Shown here piece after piece: positions 8,510-18,753 of a stretch of 64,000 nucleotides of DNA; the first letter of the stretch is position 1, and every line of letters starts with the position of its first letter. Source of the DNA: Chloroflexota bacterium (GTDB lineage Bacteria; Chloroflexota; Dehalococcoidia; Bin125). Both the position numbers and the translations under genes were made by a program. The notes beneath the pieces are model-generated. The model made no database searches. It had not been told where the DNA came from and saw nothing but the letters and a program-made list of their open reading frames with translations. The DNA is taken from positions 124,001 to 188,000 of the forward strand of contig JAPPNI010000015.1 of NCBI GenBank assembly GCA_028873865.1, in the 5' to 3' direction.

Positions 8510-9151
8510 ATGAGACAGGCATTCAACCTTCTCAAACGAATACTCAACTGGCTCTGGACGACCAGGAACGGCCGAATCACGCTTGTCGGCCTGATCGCCG
8601 CCGCAATCCCGCTGCTGCTCCTGGCCGGCTGGCTCATCCGCCCCCTCTTTGTCGACACCGTCGTCGACGAAGCCTTCCCCCTCGGCGCCGACGCCACCAT
8701 TCCCGAGGAGCTGACCGAAGACGAGGCCACGGTCATGATGTCCGCCGCCTCAAAGCTCGAAATCGAAGTCCAGGAATCGATGACCGACGCCATGTCCGCC
8801 GCGACCGTCGTCAAGACCGGTTCCTTCGTCGACGGCGACGCCTTCCACAAAGGCGAAGGCGCGGCCACCATCTACCAGCTCGAGGACGGCTCCCACGTCC
8901 TCCGCTTCGAGGACTTCCGCGTCACCAACGGCCCCGCCCTCTTCGTGCTCGTCAGTCCCCACCCCAATCCTGAGGGCCGCGGAGACATCTCCGACGCCGG
9001 CTACACCGAGCTCGCCCGCCTCAAGGGCAACGTCGGCAACCAGAACTACGTCCTCCCCGCCGACCTCGACCCCGCCGACATCAACTCGGTGATCATCTAC
9101 TGCAAACCCTTCCGAGTCGTCTTCAGCACCGCCGCCCTCACCGCTAACTAG
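8510..9151 (+). CDS. Membrane-anchored DM13 domain protein
   Basis: This 213-residue protein has an N-terminal membrane anchor (ITLVGLIAAAIPLLLLAGWL, about 24-43), a linker, and a C-terminal DM13 domain from about residue 105. The domain shows GSFVDGDAFHKGEGAATIY, LRFEDFRVTNGPALFVLV, a Y-x-L-x-x-LKGNVGNQNY segment and VIIYCKPFRVVFSTA with the conserved cysteine. DM13 domains resemble cytochrome-like DOMON folds and are proposed to take part in extracytoplasmic redox reactions. GGAG precedes the ATG at suitable distance. It lies between two paralogous carboxylesterase genes, and I see no functional link to them. Confidence 0.85.
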   Translation: MRQAFNLLKRILNWLWTTRNGRITLVGLIAAAIPLLLLAGWLIRPLFVDTVVDEAFPLGADATIPEELTEDEATVMMSAASKLEIEVQESMTDAMSAATVVKTGSFVDGDAFHKGEGAATIYQLEDGSHVLRFEDFRVTNGPALFVLVSPHPNPEGRGDISDAGYTELARLKGNVGNQNYVLPADLDPADINSVIIYCKPFRVVFSTAALTAN

Positions 9152-9268
9152 CTCACCCCCCGATGCCCCGCGCCCCGACGCGGCGCCCAGGGCGCCCAAC
9201 CCCGATCGGAGCACGGCGTCATCATCGCCTCACACTCGGCCGGCGATTGCTTGTGATAACCACATAGC

Positions 9269-9282
9269 ACACGAGTTCGTGT
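9269..9282. promoter_or_regulatory. Palindromic site before the HTH remnant
   Basis: ACACGA and TCGTGT form a perfect 6-bp inverted repeat with a 2-base centre, ending just before the ATG cluster of the helix-turn-helix reading frame. It could be an operator bound by that protein or a chance palindrome. No known operator consensus fits convincingly. Confidence 0.25.
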
Positions 9283-9285
9283 ACC

Positions 9286-9560
9286 ATGGCGCTCATGAAT
9301 CCGAGAGCAGACTCCACCAGGGCGCACTGTCTGGACCCAGCCCGACGAGCCAGGCTCGTCCAGGCCCACGACCTCCGCTGCCGCGGATTCACCTACCGCC
9401 GGATCGGCGAGCGGATGCGCTGCGCAACCTCCACCGCCGCCCTCTACGTCCGCGAGTTCGAGGCGCGCCGCAGCGAGATCATCGAGTCCCTCGCGGAGGA
9501 CCTGCTCGTCCACGCCCTCGCCGGCCTCCTGACCGCCGATTCCGGTCAACCACCCTCCAA
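9286..9560 (+). pseudogene. Helix-turn-helix domain reading frame, probably a remnant
   Basis: The frame shows strong coding character (G/C in nearly all third positions) and a homeodomain-like helix-turn-helix: RARLVQAHDLRCRGFTYRRI followed by GERMRCATSTAALYVREFE. Coding character fades at about 9555, where a 10-bp repeat array begins. The frame then stays open by chance into the carboxylesterase gene, overlapping it by over 300 bases, so the true 3' end is not visible. It may be a truncated phage- or transposon-type regulator, or a short gene whose C-terminus is repeat-encoded (RTKPNRIEQNRTRPNR). No ribosome binding site is evident. Confidence 0.4.
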
Positions 9561-9665
9561 ACCCGTACAACCCCGTACAAACGCCGTCGAAATCCGTACA
9601 TCGACCGACGAATTCCGTACAAAACCGAACAGAATCGAACAAAATCGAACAAGACCGAACAGAAA
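9561..9665. repeat. 10-bp-phased repeat array
   Basis: Two kinds of unit keep a near 10-bp register. CCGTACAA-type units start near 9563, 9573, 9594 and 9615. Four tandem decamers of the form ARAAYCGAAC then run from 9621 to 9660. The array is far more A-rich than its surroundings and lies in the only stretch of more than 300 bases without a confident gene (9152-9847). Beyond the HTH remnant and this array I see nothing else in that stretch except GGGAG before the next carboxylesterase. Helical phasing of A-rich units would favour intrinsic DNA curvature. Confidence 0.65.
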
Positions 9666-9847
9666 ACCGGTCAATTCCCAGCATTTCACGCCACTTCGAC
9701 GTCTAGGAACAGAAAATTCCAGCGCGCCGCCCGGTATTCCGCCTCCGGCGACGCCCCCGCTCCCCGAATCGACCTGCGCGCCGCCCGCCCGTCGCCAACG
9801 GCTAAGCTGCGCCGCGTACGGATTTCGACCACAGTGGGAGCGACAAC

Positions 9848-11353
<1,506 letters not shown>

Positions 11354-11548
11354 GGAGTGTGGCCTGGGAACCGCTGATAGGTTGGGCGCAGCGCGGGAGG
11401 CGTTTATGAGCCGCCCCCGCGCTAGGGCGAGCCGACGTCGACAACGACCTGCGTCTGCTCGCCCGCCCTGGTCGCCTGAGCCAGGCGGCGTACCGTCACG
11501 TCAGGCTTCCAGCCCCAGCGTAACACCGCAAAAGCGTGCACCATCGGG

Positions 11549-11580
11549 ATTGAGCGCGTCCGGCATTGAGCGCGTCCGGC
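11549..11580. repeat. Perfect tandem 16-bp repeat
   Basis: ATTGAGCGCGTCCGGC occurs twice head to tail, abutting the stop codon of the minus-strand CoA transferase gene. The rest of the 226-bp gap between this gene and the carboxylesterase shows no gene. This looks like a small slippage duplication. Confidence 0.7.
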
Positions 11581-12878
11581 TACGCAACGATCCCCCGCGA
11601 CCTCAGGTCCGCAATCTCCTCTGAGCTGTAGCCCGCACTCGCGACAATGTCGTCGGTATCCCGACCCAGCGGCGGCGACGAACCCTGCGCCGCCGTCGGC
11701 GTCGCGCTCATCTTGAGCAACGGCCCGACCTGGCGTTGAGGACCGGACAGGTCGTGGTTCAGATCGACCACCATCTCGTTCGCCTCGATCTGCGGGTCGT
11801 CTGCCAGCTCCTCCGGAAACTGGATCGGTCCGCTGGGCACGCCATGCTCCTCGAATCGAGCCAGCCAGTACTCCGTCGGCTGCGATCGCACATGCGCCTC
11901 GACCTCGCGCACTCTGGCCGTGGCATGGGCCAGTTGTTCCGGGTCGGTCGGATCCAGATTCGGGTCGGCGAAGCCCAGGAAGTCCGTCTCCAGCGCCGCC
12001 CGAACCTTGGTCCACAGTGACGCCGACAGCGCGCCAATCGCCACCGCGCCGTCCAACGTCTCGTAGCAGCGGTAGTAAATGTTCAGCGCCCCCTGCGCGC
12101 CCCGATCCTTGTACACCTCCTGCAACTCGGCATAGGGAGCTCCCTCCGCCCGCAGTTCGTTGATCCGAGCCATCTTCGCTTCGGGCAGCTCATCGGCGAG
12201 CGGCAACTGCATCACGCTGCTGCCCTGCATCGCCAGAGCCGTGTTCAGCAACGTCGTCTCAACCATCTGACCCTCGCCGGTCTGCTGACGGTGGAACAGC
12301 GCCGCGCAAACACCCAGCGCGATCACAATGCCGGTGCCGTAGTCGGCGACCGGAGCCGACACCGGCGACGGCGCCGTTCCGTTGTCGTCCAGCTTGCCGT
12401 CCAGCGCCATCAGCCCCGTCACCGCCTGCGCCACGATGTCGTACCCCGGCCGCTGCGCCCACGGCCCCTGCCGCCCGAACGCCGTGTTATCGACATAGAT
12501 CAGGTCGGGCCGAATCGCGCGCAGCGTGCCGTAGTCGAGCCCCAGCCGTGCGGCCACATCGGGCCGGTAGTTGATCACCACAACGTCGATCTCAGGAACC
12601 AGCCGGTGCACAATCGCCTGCGCCTCAGGATCGCGCAGGGCCAGCACCAGCGACCGCTTCCCGCGGTTGAGCGACTGAAACCACTTAGACTCCCCCGGCA
12701 TGAACTGCGAGAACTGACGCCAGGCCTCACCCTCGGGCGGCTCGACCTTGATCACCTCGGCGCCCATGTCGGCGAGGTTCTGACAGCCAAACGGACCGGC
12801 AATAATCTGAGAGAATTCAAGAACCCGAATACCATTCAACGGACCCCGGTGAGGCGAACCGTCGTGGGTGCTGGTCAT
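11580..12878 (-). CDS. CaiB/BaiF family III CoA transferase
   Basis: This 432-residue protein opens with GIRVLEFSQIIAGPFGCQ and MGAEVIKVEPPEG, the standard family III start. It has the NRGKRSLVLAL segment and the catalytic aspartate region APVADYGTG (Asp179, which forms the acyl anhydride in formyl-CoA transferase). The family moves CoA between carboxylic acids; members act on oxalate, carnitine, bile acids, or succinyl-CoA with aromatic acids. Specificity cannot be inferred. It is transcribed divergently from the FG-GAP lipoprotein gene, with a 72-bp gap that must hold both promoters. Confidence 0.92.
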   Translation of the reverse strand: MTSTHDGSPHRGPLNGIRVLEFSQIIAGPFGCQNLADMGAEVIKVEPPEGEAWRQFSQFMPGESKWFQSLNRGKRSLVLALRDPEAQAIVHRLVPEIDVVVINYRPDVAARLGLDYGTLRAIRPDLIYVDNTAFGRQGPWAQRPGYDIVAQAVTGLMALDGKLDDNGTAPSPVSAPVADYGTGIVIALGVCAALFHRQQTGEGQMVETTLLNTALAMQGSSVMQLPLADELPEAKMARINELRAEGAPYAELQEVYKDRGAQGALNIYYRCYETLDGAVAIGALSASLWTKVRAALETDFLGFADPNLDPTDPEQLAHATARVREVEAHVRSQPTEYWLARFEEHGVPSGPIQFPEELADDPQIEANEMVVDLNHDLSGPQRQVGPLLKMSATPTAAQGSSPPLGRDTDDIVASAGYSSEEIADLRSRGIVA

Positions 12879-12950
12879 GGTCGTTACCCTTTCGCACTAG
12901 TGGCAGTCATGGCGCACGGTCGGACGCCGGGAAGAGGTCTCTGGAGAACA

Positions 12951-14720
12951 ATGCAGGCAGTATCTGTCATGGTCGGCTTACGAGTGATGTTGTTCAGCGC
13001 CATAGCGGTGCTGGCGATGCTGTTGTCGACGGCGTGCAGCGATGACATCCCGGATCAGCCGGAGTTACCAGTCACCCAGGTCGCGCCGTCGGAAACGCTC
13101 TTTCTCGAGACCACCGAACACGCCGGCCTGAGCTACGTTCAGCACGCGATCAACGAACCCGGAAGTTGCCTCTTCGACAACCTGTCGCGGCCGACAGAGG
13201 AAGAGCAGCGTGGCATGCTCTGCGACGCAGAGCGAATGACCGGCGGCGCAGCCGCGGCCGACTTCGACGGCGACGGCGCAACCGATCTGCTCGTTACTCG
13301 GCTCGACGGTCACGACCTGCTCTTCCGCAATCGTGGCGACGGAACATTCGAAGAGGTCTCCGGACAAACCGGTCTGGCGCGCTGGGAGTTGCAATCCAAT
13401 GGCGCTGCCTGGGGCGACATCGACAATGACGGCGACCTCGACCTGTTCATCACGACCGTCGGCGATACCAGGCACTATCTGTTCATCAACGACGACGGCG
13501 TGTTCACGGAACAGGGCATGGAGCGCGGCGTCGCCGTCGACACCGGCGATCGCCGGATTGGATTCTCCGCCACCTTCGGCGATTACGACCTCGACGGCTA
13601 CCTCGATCTCCACGTAACCGAGTGGCGGCCGTCGCAGCTGGTCGGCGAAGCCGTTGCCGGCGTCCGCCTGCTGCGAAACCTCGGCTCGGACGCGCCGGGC
13701 TACTTCGAGGATGTCACCGAGGCGGCGGGCGTGCAGATGCGCGGCGTCGTTTCTCAGACCCAGGATCAGCTCACCGAGGGAACCTTCGCATTCGGCTCGA
13801 CGTTCGTTGATCTCGACGGCGACGGTTGGCCCGAACTCGCGGTCGCCTCCGATTTCGGCACCAGCCGTCTGTTCTGGAACAACGGCGACGGCACCTTCAG
13901 CGACGGCACCTTGGCCGCGCGAGTCGGCACGGCCCAGAACGCGATGGGCACGACGTTCGGCGACTACGACGCCGACGGCGACCTCGACTGGTTCGTCACT
14001 TCCGTGTTCTCCTTCCGCAGCGGCAGTCCCGGCTCGGGTGAGCAGGGTCTGCGCGACGGCAACCGCCTGTTTCGCAATGAAGGCGATCGGCGATTCACCG
14101 ACGTCACCGATAGCGCCGGCGTGCGCAACGGATCGTGGGGATGGGGCGCCGCGTTCTTCGACGCCGACAACGACGGCGACCTCGATCTGACCATGACCAA
14201 CGGTATGGAGATGATGCCGGGCTTCGATGCCGACGCCACTCGCTATTGGGAGAACGACGGATCAGGACGCTACCGCGGCCGCAGCACCGAAGTCGGATTG
14301 GATGACATTGCGGATGGCAAAGGACTGCTCGTCTTCGACGCCGACAACGACGGCGCTCTGGACGTGTTGATAGTCAACAACGCCTCCGAGCCGCTCTTCT
14401 ATCGCAACCAGTCTCGCGGCGCCGGGAGCTGGTTGCGTGTGACCCTCGAGGGAGTGACCAGCAATCGACAGGGGCTCGGCGCGAAGGTGTCGGTGTTCGG
14501 AGTGGGGTTGCCCGAGCAGATTCGCGAGGCCGGCGTGTCGACCCACTTCCTCGGTCAGAGCGAAGATGCGCTGCACTTTGGCCTGGCCGATTCGCAGTCG
14601 GCGGACGTAGTCATCCGTTGGCCGGCCAGCGGCCTGGTGACGACGCTCAATGACGTGCCGGCCGACTCGTGGATTCGGGTCGTGGAAGGCGAATCGGGCT
14701 ACGAAGTGTTGAACCCGTAG
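12951..14720 (+). CDS. FG-GAP/VCBS repeat lipoprotein with ASPIC/UnbV C-terminus
   Basis: This 589-residue exported protein starts MQAVSVMVGLRV, with GGAG about 5 bases upstream. A hydrophobic signal ends in LLSTAC, a lipobox, so lipidation at that cysteine and surface anchoring are likely. The body is a beta-propeller with repeated calcium-binding blades: DFDGDGATDLL, DIDNDGDLDLF, DYDLDGYLDLH, DLDGDGWPELA, DYDADGDLDWF, DADNDGDLDLT, DADNDGALDVL. The last 110 residues (RNQSRGAGSWLRVTLEG, VVIRWPASG) match the ASPIC/UnbV module. Such proteins are usually cell-surface adhesion or binding proteins. The frame is open far upstream, but that part is antisense to the CoA transferase. Confidence 0.9.
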   Translation: MQAVSVMVGLRVMLFSAIAVLAMLLSTACSDDIPDQPELPVTQVAPSETLFLETTEHAGLSYVQHAINEPGSCLFDNLSRPTEEEQRGMLCDAERMTGGAAAADFDGDGATDLLVTRLDGHDLLFRNRGDGTFEEVSGQTGLARWELQSNGAAWGDIDNDGDLDLFITTVGDTRHYLFINDDGVFTEQGMERGVAVDTGDRRIGFSATFGDYDLDGYLDLHVTEWRPSQLVGEAVAGVRLLRNLGSDAPGYFEDVTEAAGVQMRGVVSQTQDQLTEGTFAFGSTFVDLDGDGWPELAVASDFGTSRLFWNNGDGTFSDGTLAARVGTAQNAMGTTFGDYDADGDLDWFVTSVFSFRSGSPGSGEQGLRDGNRLFRNEGDRRFTDVTDSAGVRNGSWGWGAAFFDADNDGDLDLTMTNGMEMMPGFDADATRYWENDGSGRYRGRSTEVGLDDIADGKGLLVFDADNDGALDVLIVNNASEPLFYRNQSRGAGSWLRVTLEGVTSNRQGLGAKVSVFGVGLPEQIREAGVSTHFLGQSEDALHFGLADSQSADVVIRWPASGLVTTLNDVPADSWIRVVEGESGYEVLNP

Positions 14721-14924
14721 TCGGTTGCGGTTGTCCGCTCTGAAGGAAGTGTCACGAGAGCGGCAGAGCAGCGGCGCGCGCCTCCGCTACGGTAGGGCCA
14801 GGACTGGATGGGAGGCTGGATGGGGTCTGGAAGCGCTTGACGTCCGCCGAGCATCTGTCGGCGGTGCCAAAGGCCTCGCGGACGGGCCGTTGGGAACACA
14901 CAGTCCGCCTAGATCGATCTCCCC

Positions 14925-16051
14925 ATGCTTGGAAGTCATAACGAAGACGTGTACGACGTCGTGGTTGTCGGCGCGGGCGCGGCCGGGGTGGGTATTGCGG
15001 TCACGCTCATGCACGCCGGCATCGAGAACTTCGTCGTGCTTGATCGGCGTGGCGTCGGCTCGTCGTTCGCGTCGTGGCCGACGGAGACCCGCCTGATCAC
15101 ACCCTCATTTGCGACCAACTCGATCGGCATGCTCGACCTGAACTCGATTGCCATCGGCACGTCGCCCGCCTACAGCCTGGAGGTCGAGCATCCGACCGGC
15201 CAGGACTACGCGCGGTATCTGCGCGGCGTCGCCCGATTCTTTGAAGTGCCGGTACGCGACGACGTCGATGTGGTGCAAGTCGGGGCGACCGATGACGGCT
15301 TTCGGATCCACACGGTCGACGAAGTGATGGAAACCAGGCACGTCATTTGGGCCGCCGGCGAGTTCCAGTATCCGCAGCTTGGCGGATTCGAAGGCAGCCA
15401 GCTGTGCCGCCACACCGCGACCGTGCCCAGCTACGACGCGCTCGACGGCGACGACTTCATCATCGTCGGCGGCTACGAGAGCGGTATCGACGCGGCCTGC
15501 CATCTGGCCTATCGCGACAAGCGGGTTCGGGTGTTCGACCTGGCCTGCCCGTGGGAGAGGAGAGCTCGGACCCGAGCATCGCGCTCGCTCCGTTTACGCA
15601 CGAGCGCATGCGCGAGCAACCGTTCGTTGAGCAGGTCGAGCTGCATCCAAACACGGCAGTCGAGTCAGTCACATGCCTCAATGGACGCTATGTGGTGGCG
15701 ACTGAGGACGGGCTTCGGTACTACAGCAACACGCAACCGTTGCTGGCTGGTGGGTTTGAGGGCAGCCATCACTTGATCGCGGAGCTGTTTGAACAGCGCG
15801 AGGACGGATCTCTGCTGCTCAGCGAAGACGACGAATCGACCATCACGCCGGGCATGTTCCTCAGCGGCCCCGCCGTTCGTCACAACGATCACATCTTCTG
15901 TTTCATCTTCAAGTTTCGCCAGCGGTTCGCCGTGGTCGCCAAGGCGATTGCAACCTCGCTCGGATTGCCGGCGGAAGACTTGGAGGAGTACCGCAAGTGG
16001 GGGATGTATCTCGATGATCTCTCCTGCTGCGGCCAGCAGTGCGCATGCTGA
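14925..16051 (+). pseudogene. FAD-dependent oxidoreductase with a frameshift
   Basis: The N-terminus MLGSHNEDVYDVVVVGAGAA carries the FAD-binding GxGxxG Rossmann motif. DDFIIVGGYESGIDAAC (about 180-196) is a second dinucleotide-binding motif for NAD(P)H. After VRVFDLACPW, homology shifts to another frame (EESSDPSIALAPFTHERM and on) and ends normally in the cysteine-rich tail SCCGQQCAC. The break is within about 15551-15565, in GA-rich low-complexity sequence, so an indel error is possible. Corrected, it would be about 375 residues, in the size range of YpdA/thioredoxin-reductase-like flavoproteins. The CCxxxCxC tail could bind metal or be redox-active; I do not know its role. Confidence 0.75.
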
Positions 16052-16263
16052 TCGTGAACCGTCATCCCGGCGGCGCACGGCGCAGCCGTCTGGCCCGGGC
16101 GCTGCGGATCACGTGGTTGGGCCAAACCGCGGCCAGCCTCTGCTGGATTGTCAGCATGTTGGTCTACGGGATCGAGACGGGCGGTGATTGGTTGCAGCTA
16201 TGCGCCGCCTCCGCCTGGCTGCTGGCCAACCTCGCAACGCTTGCTCGCCGGGACGCTGATTGA
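16045..16263 (+). CDS. Small two-helix membrane protein
   Basis: This protein of about 72 residues has two probable membrane helices (ITWLGQTAASLCWIVSMLVY and LQLCAASAWLLANLATLA) and a basic N-terminus (HPGGARRSRLARALR). The ATG overlaps the stop region of the frameshifted FAD oxidoreductase, so it is probably translationally coupled; a GTG two codons earlier is an alternative start. A membrane partner for the flavoprotein is a reasonable inference from the coupling alone. The family is not recognised. Confidence 0.6.
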   Translation: MLIVNRHPGGARRSRLARALRITWLGQTAASLCWIVSMLVYGIETGGDWLQLCAASAWLLANLATLARRDAD

Positions 16264-16268
16264 CAGCG

Positions 16269-17330
16269 CTACCCCTCGGCGTTGAGCTCCCCGACCAGGT
16301 GCATAAAGCGTTCGAGATTGGCAATGCGGTCGTTGACCGTGTCGCCGGCGATCCCGGCGCGGATCGTGTCGACGCCCGCGTCGCGGTAGACGCGCAGGCG
16401 CTCGAGCACGTCGGCGTCGTTGCCGATCATGTTGACCTTGAGCGCCAGTTCGACCGGCACCCGCTCGCGGGCGAGGTCGCGCTCGCCCGAAACCCAGAGT
16501 CGCTGCACTTCCTTGGCGGCGTCGGCCCAGCCCTGGCGGCAGAAGGCGTCGTTGTAGAAGTTGGTCTTGGCCGAACCCATCGCGCCGAGCGTGAAGGCGA
16601 TGCCGCGCGCGTGTCGCGCCGCGGCCTCTTCCACATCGTCGGTGAACTCGATCCCGGCGGCGGTCTCAAGGTCAATGTCGTCCAGGCTGCGTCCGGCTGA
16701 TTCCGCGCCCGCGCGGATGTCGTCGAAGAAGACGTCGGCGGTCTCGGGAATGAACGAGGTACCCAGCCAGCCGTCGCCGATTGCACCGCACATGCGCAGA
16801 CTCTGGGGTCCGAGCGAAGCGAAGTAGATGCCGGGCGGCTCGGTCGGCGGCGCGCCGGAGCGGAGCGCCTTGCCCTCGCCGCCAGGCAGCGGCAGCGTGT
16901 AGTGGCGGCCGTTGTAGACGAGGCGCTCGCCGCTGCAGACCATGCGCACGATCTCGGCGGTCTCCTTGAGCCGCGATACCGCGCCGGCGAAGGGGACGCC
17001 GTGCCAGCCTTCGACCACCTGCGGACCGGAGGTACCGAGTCCGAGCATGAAGCGGCCGCCGGACATCGACTGCAGGGTCATCGCGGTCATGCCGACCAGC
17101 GCGGGCGAACGCGTGCCGCCCTGGATGATGCCGGTGCCGAGCTTGATCGTCTCGGTCTTGCCGGCTAGGTAGGCGAGTGGTGTGATTCCGTCGTGGCCCC
17201 AGGCCTCGGCCGACCAGAAGGAGTAGACGCCCAGCCGCTCGGCCTCCTGGGCGTAGCGAACCGCCGAGTCCCAGTCGTTGATTCCGTCGCGGTGCATGCC
17301 GATGGCGACCCGCATTGGCTGCCTGCTCAT
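16269..17330 (-). CDS. LLM class (luciferase-like) oxidoreductase, probably F420-dependent
   Basis: This 353-residue TIM-barrel protein has RVAIGMHRDGINDWDSAV at its N-terminus, WSAEAWGHDGITPLAYLAG, IKLGTGIIQGGTRSPALVGM and the hallmark GRFMLGLGTSGPQVVEGWHG. The last is close to F420-dependent glucose-6-phosphate and methylene-tetrahydromethanopterin reductase relatives. It probably oxidises or reduces a small organic substrate with reduced F420 or FMN. Its start overlaps the DinB gene stop by four bases, so the pair is co-translated. A second, more distant member lies at 60.6-61.5 kb. Confidence 0.9.
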   Translation of the reverse strand: MSRQPMRVAIGMHRDGINDWDSAVRYAQEAERLGVYSFWSAEAWGHDGITPLAYLAGKTETIKLGTGIIQGGTRSPALVGMTAMTLQSMSGGRFMLGLGTSGPQVVEGWHGVPFAGAVSRLKETAEIVRMVCSGERLVYNGRHYTLPLPGGEGKALRSGAPPTEPPGIYFASLGPQSLRMCGAIGDGWLGTSFIPETADVFFDDIRAGAESAGRSLDDIDLETAAGIEFTDDVEEAAARHARGIAFTLGAMGSAKTNFYNDAFCRQGWADAAKEVQRLWVSGERDLARERVPVELALKVNMIGNDADVLERLRVYRDAGVDTIRAGIAGDTVNDRIANLERFMHLVGELNAEG

Positions 17331-17875
17331 GCGGGATAACCCTCGGTTTCCTTGATCTCGTTGACCTGGTTGACGTGGTCGAGGTCGTGGACGCGCTGGA
17401 ACATGAACCAGGCGCGGCCGTGCAGTTCGCCGAAGAAGGGATGCGGCCGCGTGGGCTCAAAGGCTGGCGGTTCAGGCAGGCCCTCGATCACATTGCCAAA
17501 CTCTCGGGAGTCGATCAGCAGGTCGCGAACCAACTGCGGGAAGGGCTGGTCGGCGGGGCGCTGGGCGGGATCAATCGCGCCGATCTCCTGCGGTGTGAGC
17601 GTGGGGTCCCTGCCCTGCGAAAGCTGGGCGACGAGGTCGGCGCAGCGCTTCGAGCCGTCCAGCACGTGCTGGGCAACCTCCTCGATGCTCCAATGGTCGG
17701 GACCGGGTTTCCAGGCGGCCTGCTCGGGCGAAACCCGGTTGAGCGTGTTGAGGAAATCGATGCGGGCGTCGACGACTCGTGGCCAGAGTTCGACCCAGCT
17801 GTACTTCTCGCCCTGCGTCAGCAAGTAGCTGGAGACGCGCTGGATCTCGTCGTTGTCGATCGATCGTTGCGGCAT
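17327..17875 (-). CDS. DinB family protein
   Basis: This 182-residue four-helix-bundle protein has PGPDHWSIEEVAQHVLDGSK in the N-terminal half and RAWFMFQRVHDLDHVNQV near the C-terminus. Together these supply the three histidines that bind a divalent metal in DinB/YfiT proteins. The superfamily includes thiol-dependent transferases (bacillithiol- or mycothiol-linked); the exact reaction is unknown. Overlap with the downstream luciferase-like oxidoreductase start suggests one transcription unit. Confidence 0.85.
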   Translation of the reverse strand: MPQRSIDNDEIQRVSSYLLTQGEKYSWVELWPRVVDARIDFLNTLNRVSPEQAAWKPGPDHWSIEEVAQHVLDGSKRCADLVAQLSQGRDPTLTPQEIGAIDPAQRPADQPFPQLVRDLLIDSREFGNVIEGLPEPPAFEPTRPHPFFGELHGRAWFMFQRVHDLDHVNQVNEIKETEGYPA

Positions 17876-17894
17876 GTAGGTCGCCTTTCGTCAG

Positions 17895-17943
17895 GCGGGC
17901 CCCCTCAGTCGCTCCGCGACAGCTCCCCCAGAGGGGGAGCCCT
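17895..17943 (-). terminator. Double-hairpin intergenic element, probable terminator
   Basis: Directly after the crotonase stop comes an 8-bp stem (GCTCCCCC, loop AGA, GGGGGAGC, 17922-17940). It is followed by a smaller GTCGC/GCGAC hairpin (17908-17920) in a C-rich context. The same GCTCCCCC/GGGGGAGC core forms the terminator after hsp20. Elements of this kind recur between genes in many bacteria, so it is probably both a dispersed repeat and a terminator. Confidence 0.65.
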
Positions 17944-18753
17944 TTAGCGGCCCTGGAAATTCGGTTCCCGCTTCTCCATGAAGGAGCGGACCCCCTCTTT
18001 GAAGTCGTCGGACTGGAAGAGGGGGAGGAGCTGGAGGTAGATATGGTCGACGGCGGCCTCGAATGGTTCGTCCATGCCCAGGCGCATCATCCGCTTGGTC
18101 GCCTGGACGGAGAGCGGGGCGTTGGCGGCGATCTCGTCGGCCAGTTCGAGCGTGCGGGTCATCAGCTCGTCGTGGGGCACGACCTCGTTGACCAGGCCGA
18201 CGTCGAGCGATTCCTGCGCATCGAGCACGCGGCCGCGGAAGGCGACCTCGGCGGCGCGGGCCCAGCCGAGCAGCCGTGGCAGGATCCAGGTGCCGCCCGA
18301 CTCGGGCAGCACACCGCGGCGGGCGAAGACGGCGCCCATCTTGGCGCGATCGGAGGCGATGCGGATGTCGGCCAGCAACGCCATGTCCATGCCGTAGCCG
18401 GCGGCCGCGCCGTTGAGCGCGCAGATCACCGGTTTGTCCATCTTCTGCAGCACGACCGGCGGCGCGTCGCGCAGGTCGAACAGGTTGTAGCCGGCCCGGC
18501 CCTCGCCGGTCGACATGCGCTGCTGCTGGTCAACCAGGTCGAGACCAGAGCAGAAGCCGCGGCCCGCGCCGGTCAGGACGACGACGCGGATGTCGGGCTC
18601 GCGCTGGCAGGCGATCAGCTGGGCCGAGAGCGCTTCCAGCATCTCGCCGGAGATGGCGTTCAGCCGTTCGGGTCGGTTGAGCGTGATGATCGCGACGTGT
18701 CCGCGCTCCTCATACAGGAGCGTCTCGGTCGCGGGAGCGGTCAGGGTGGTCAT
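17944..18753 (-). CDS. Enoyl-CoA hydratase/isomerase (crotonase family)
   Basis: This 269-residue crotonase has VAIITLNRPERLNAIS at the N-terminus, the oxyanion-hole segments GRGFCSGLDL and NGAAAGYGMDMALLADIR, and the C-terminal YLQLLPLFQSDDFKEGVRSF followed by MEKREPNFQGR. The MGAVFARRGVLPESGGTW segment places the active-site region nearer isomerase-type or unassigned crotonases than classical hydratases. The start MTTLTAPATE has GGAGG about 4 bases upstream; in-frame upstream codons look non-coding. A TATACA -10-like hexamer lies 32 bases before the ATG on the minus strand. Confidence 0.9.
   Translation of the reverse strand: MTTLTAPATETLLYEERGHVAIITLNRPERLNAISGEMLEALSAQLIACQREPDIRVVVLTGAGRGFCSGLDLVDQQQRMSTGEGRAGYNLFDLRDAPPVVLQKMDKPVICALNGAAAGYGMDMALLADIRIASDRAKMGAVFARRGVLPESGGTWILPRLLGWARAAEVAFRGRVLDAQESLDVGLVNEVVPHDELMTRTLELADEIAANAPLSVQATKRMMRLGMDEPFEAAVDHIYLQLLPLFQSDDFKEGVRSFMEKREPNFQGR

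Noticed and set aside
7330..8871. A 513-codon minus-strand frame opposite the carboxylesterase and DM13 genes
   Set aside because: It spans two convincing plus-strand genes and their gap; composition is that of a GC-driven shadow.
12291..12950. N-terminal extension of the FG-GAP lipoprotein gene
   Set aside because: Antisense to the CoA transferase and places an Arg-rich stretch before a clear signal peptide and lipobox.
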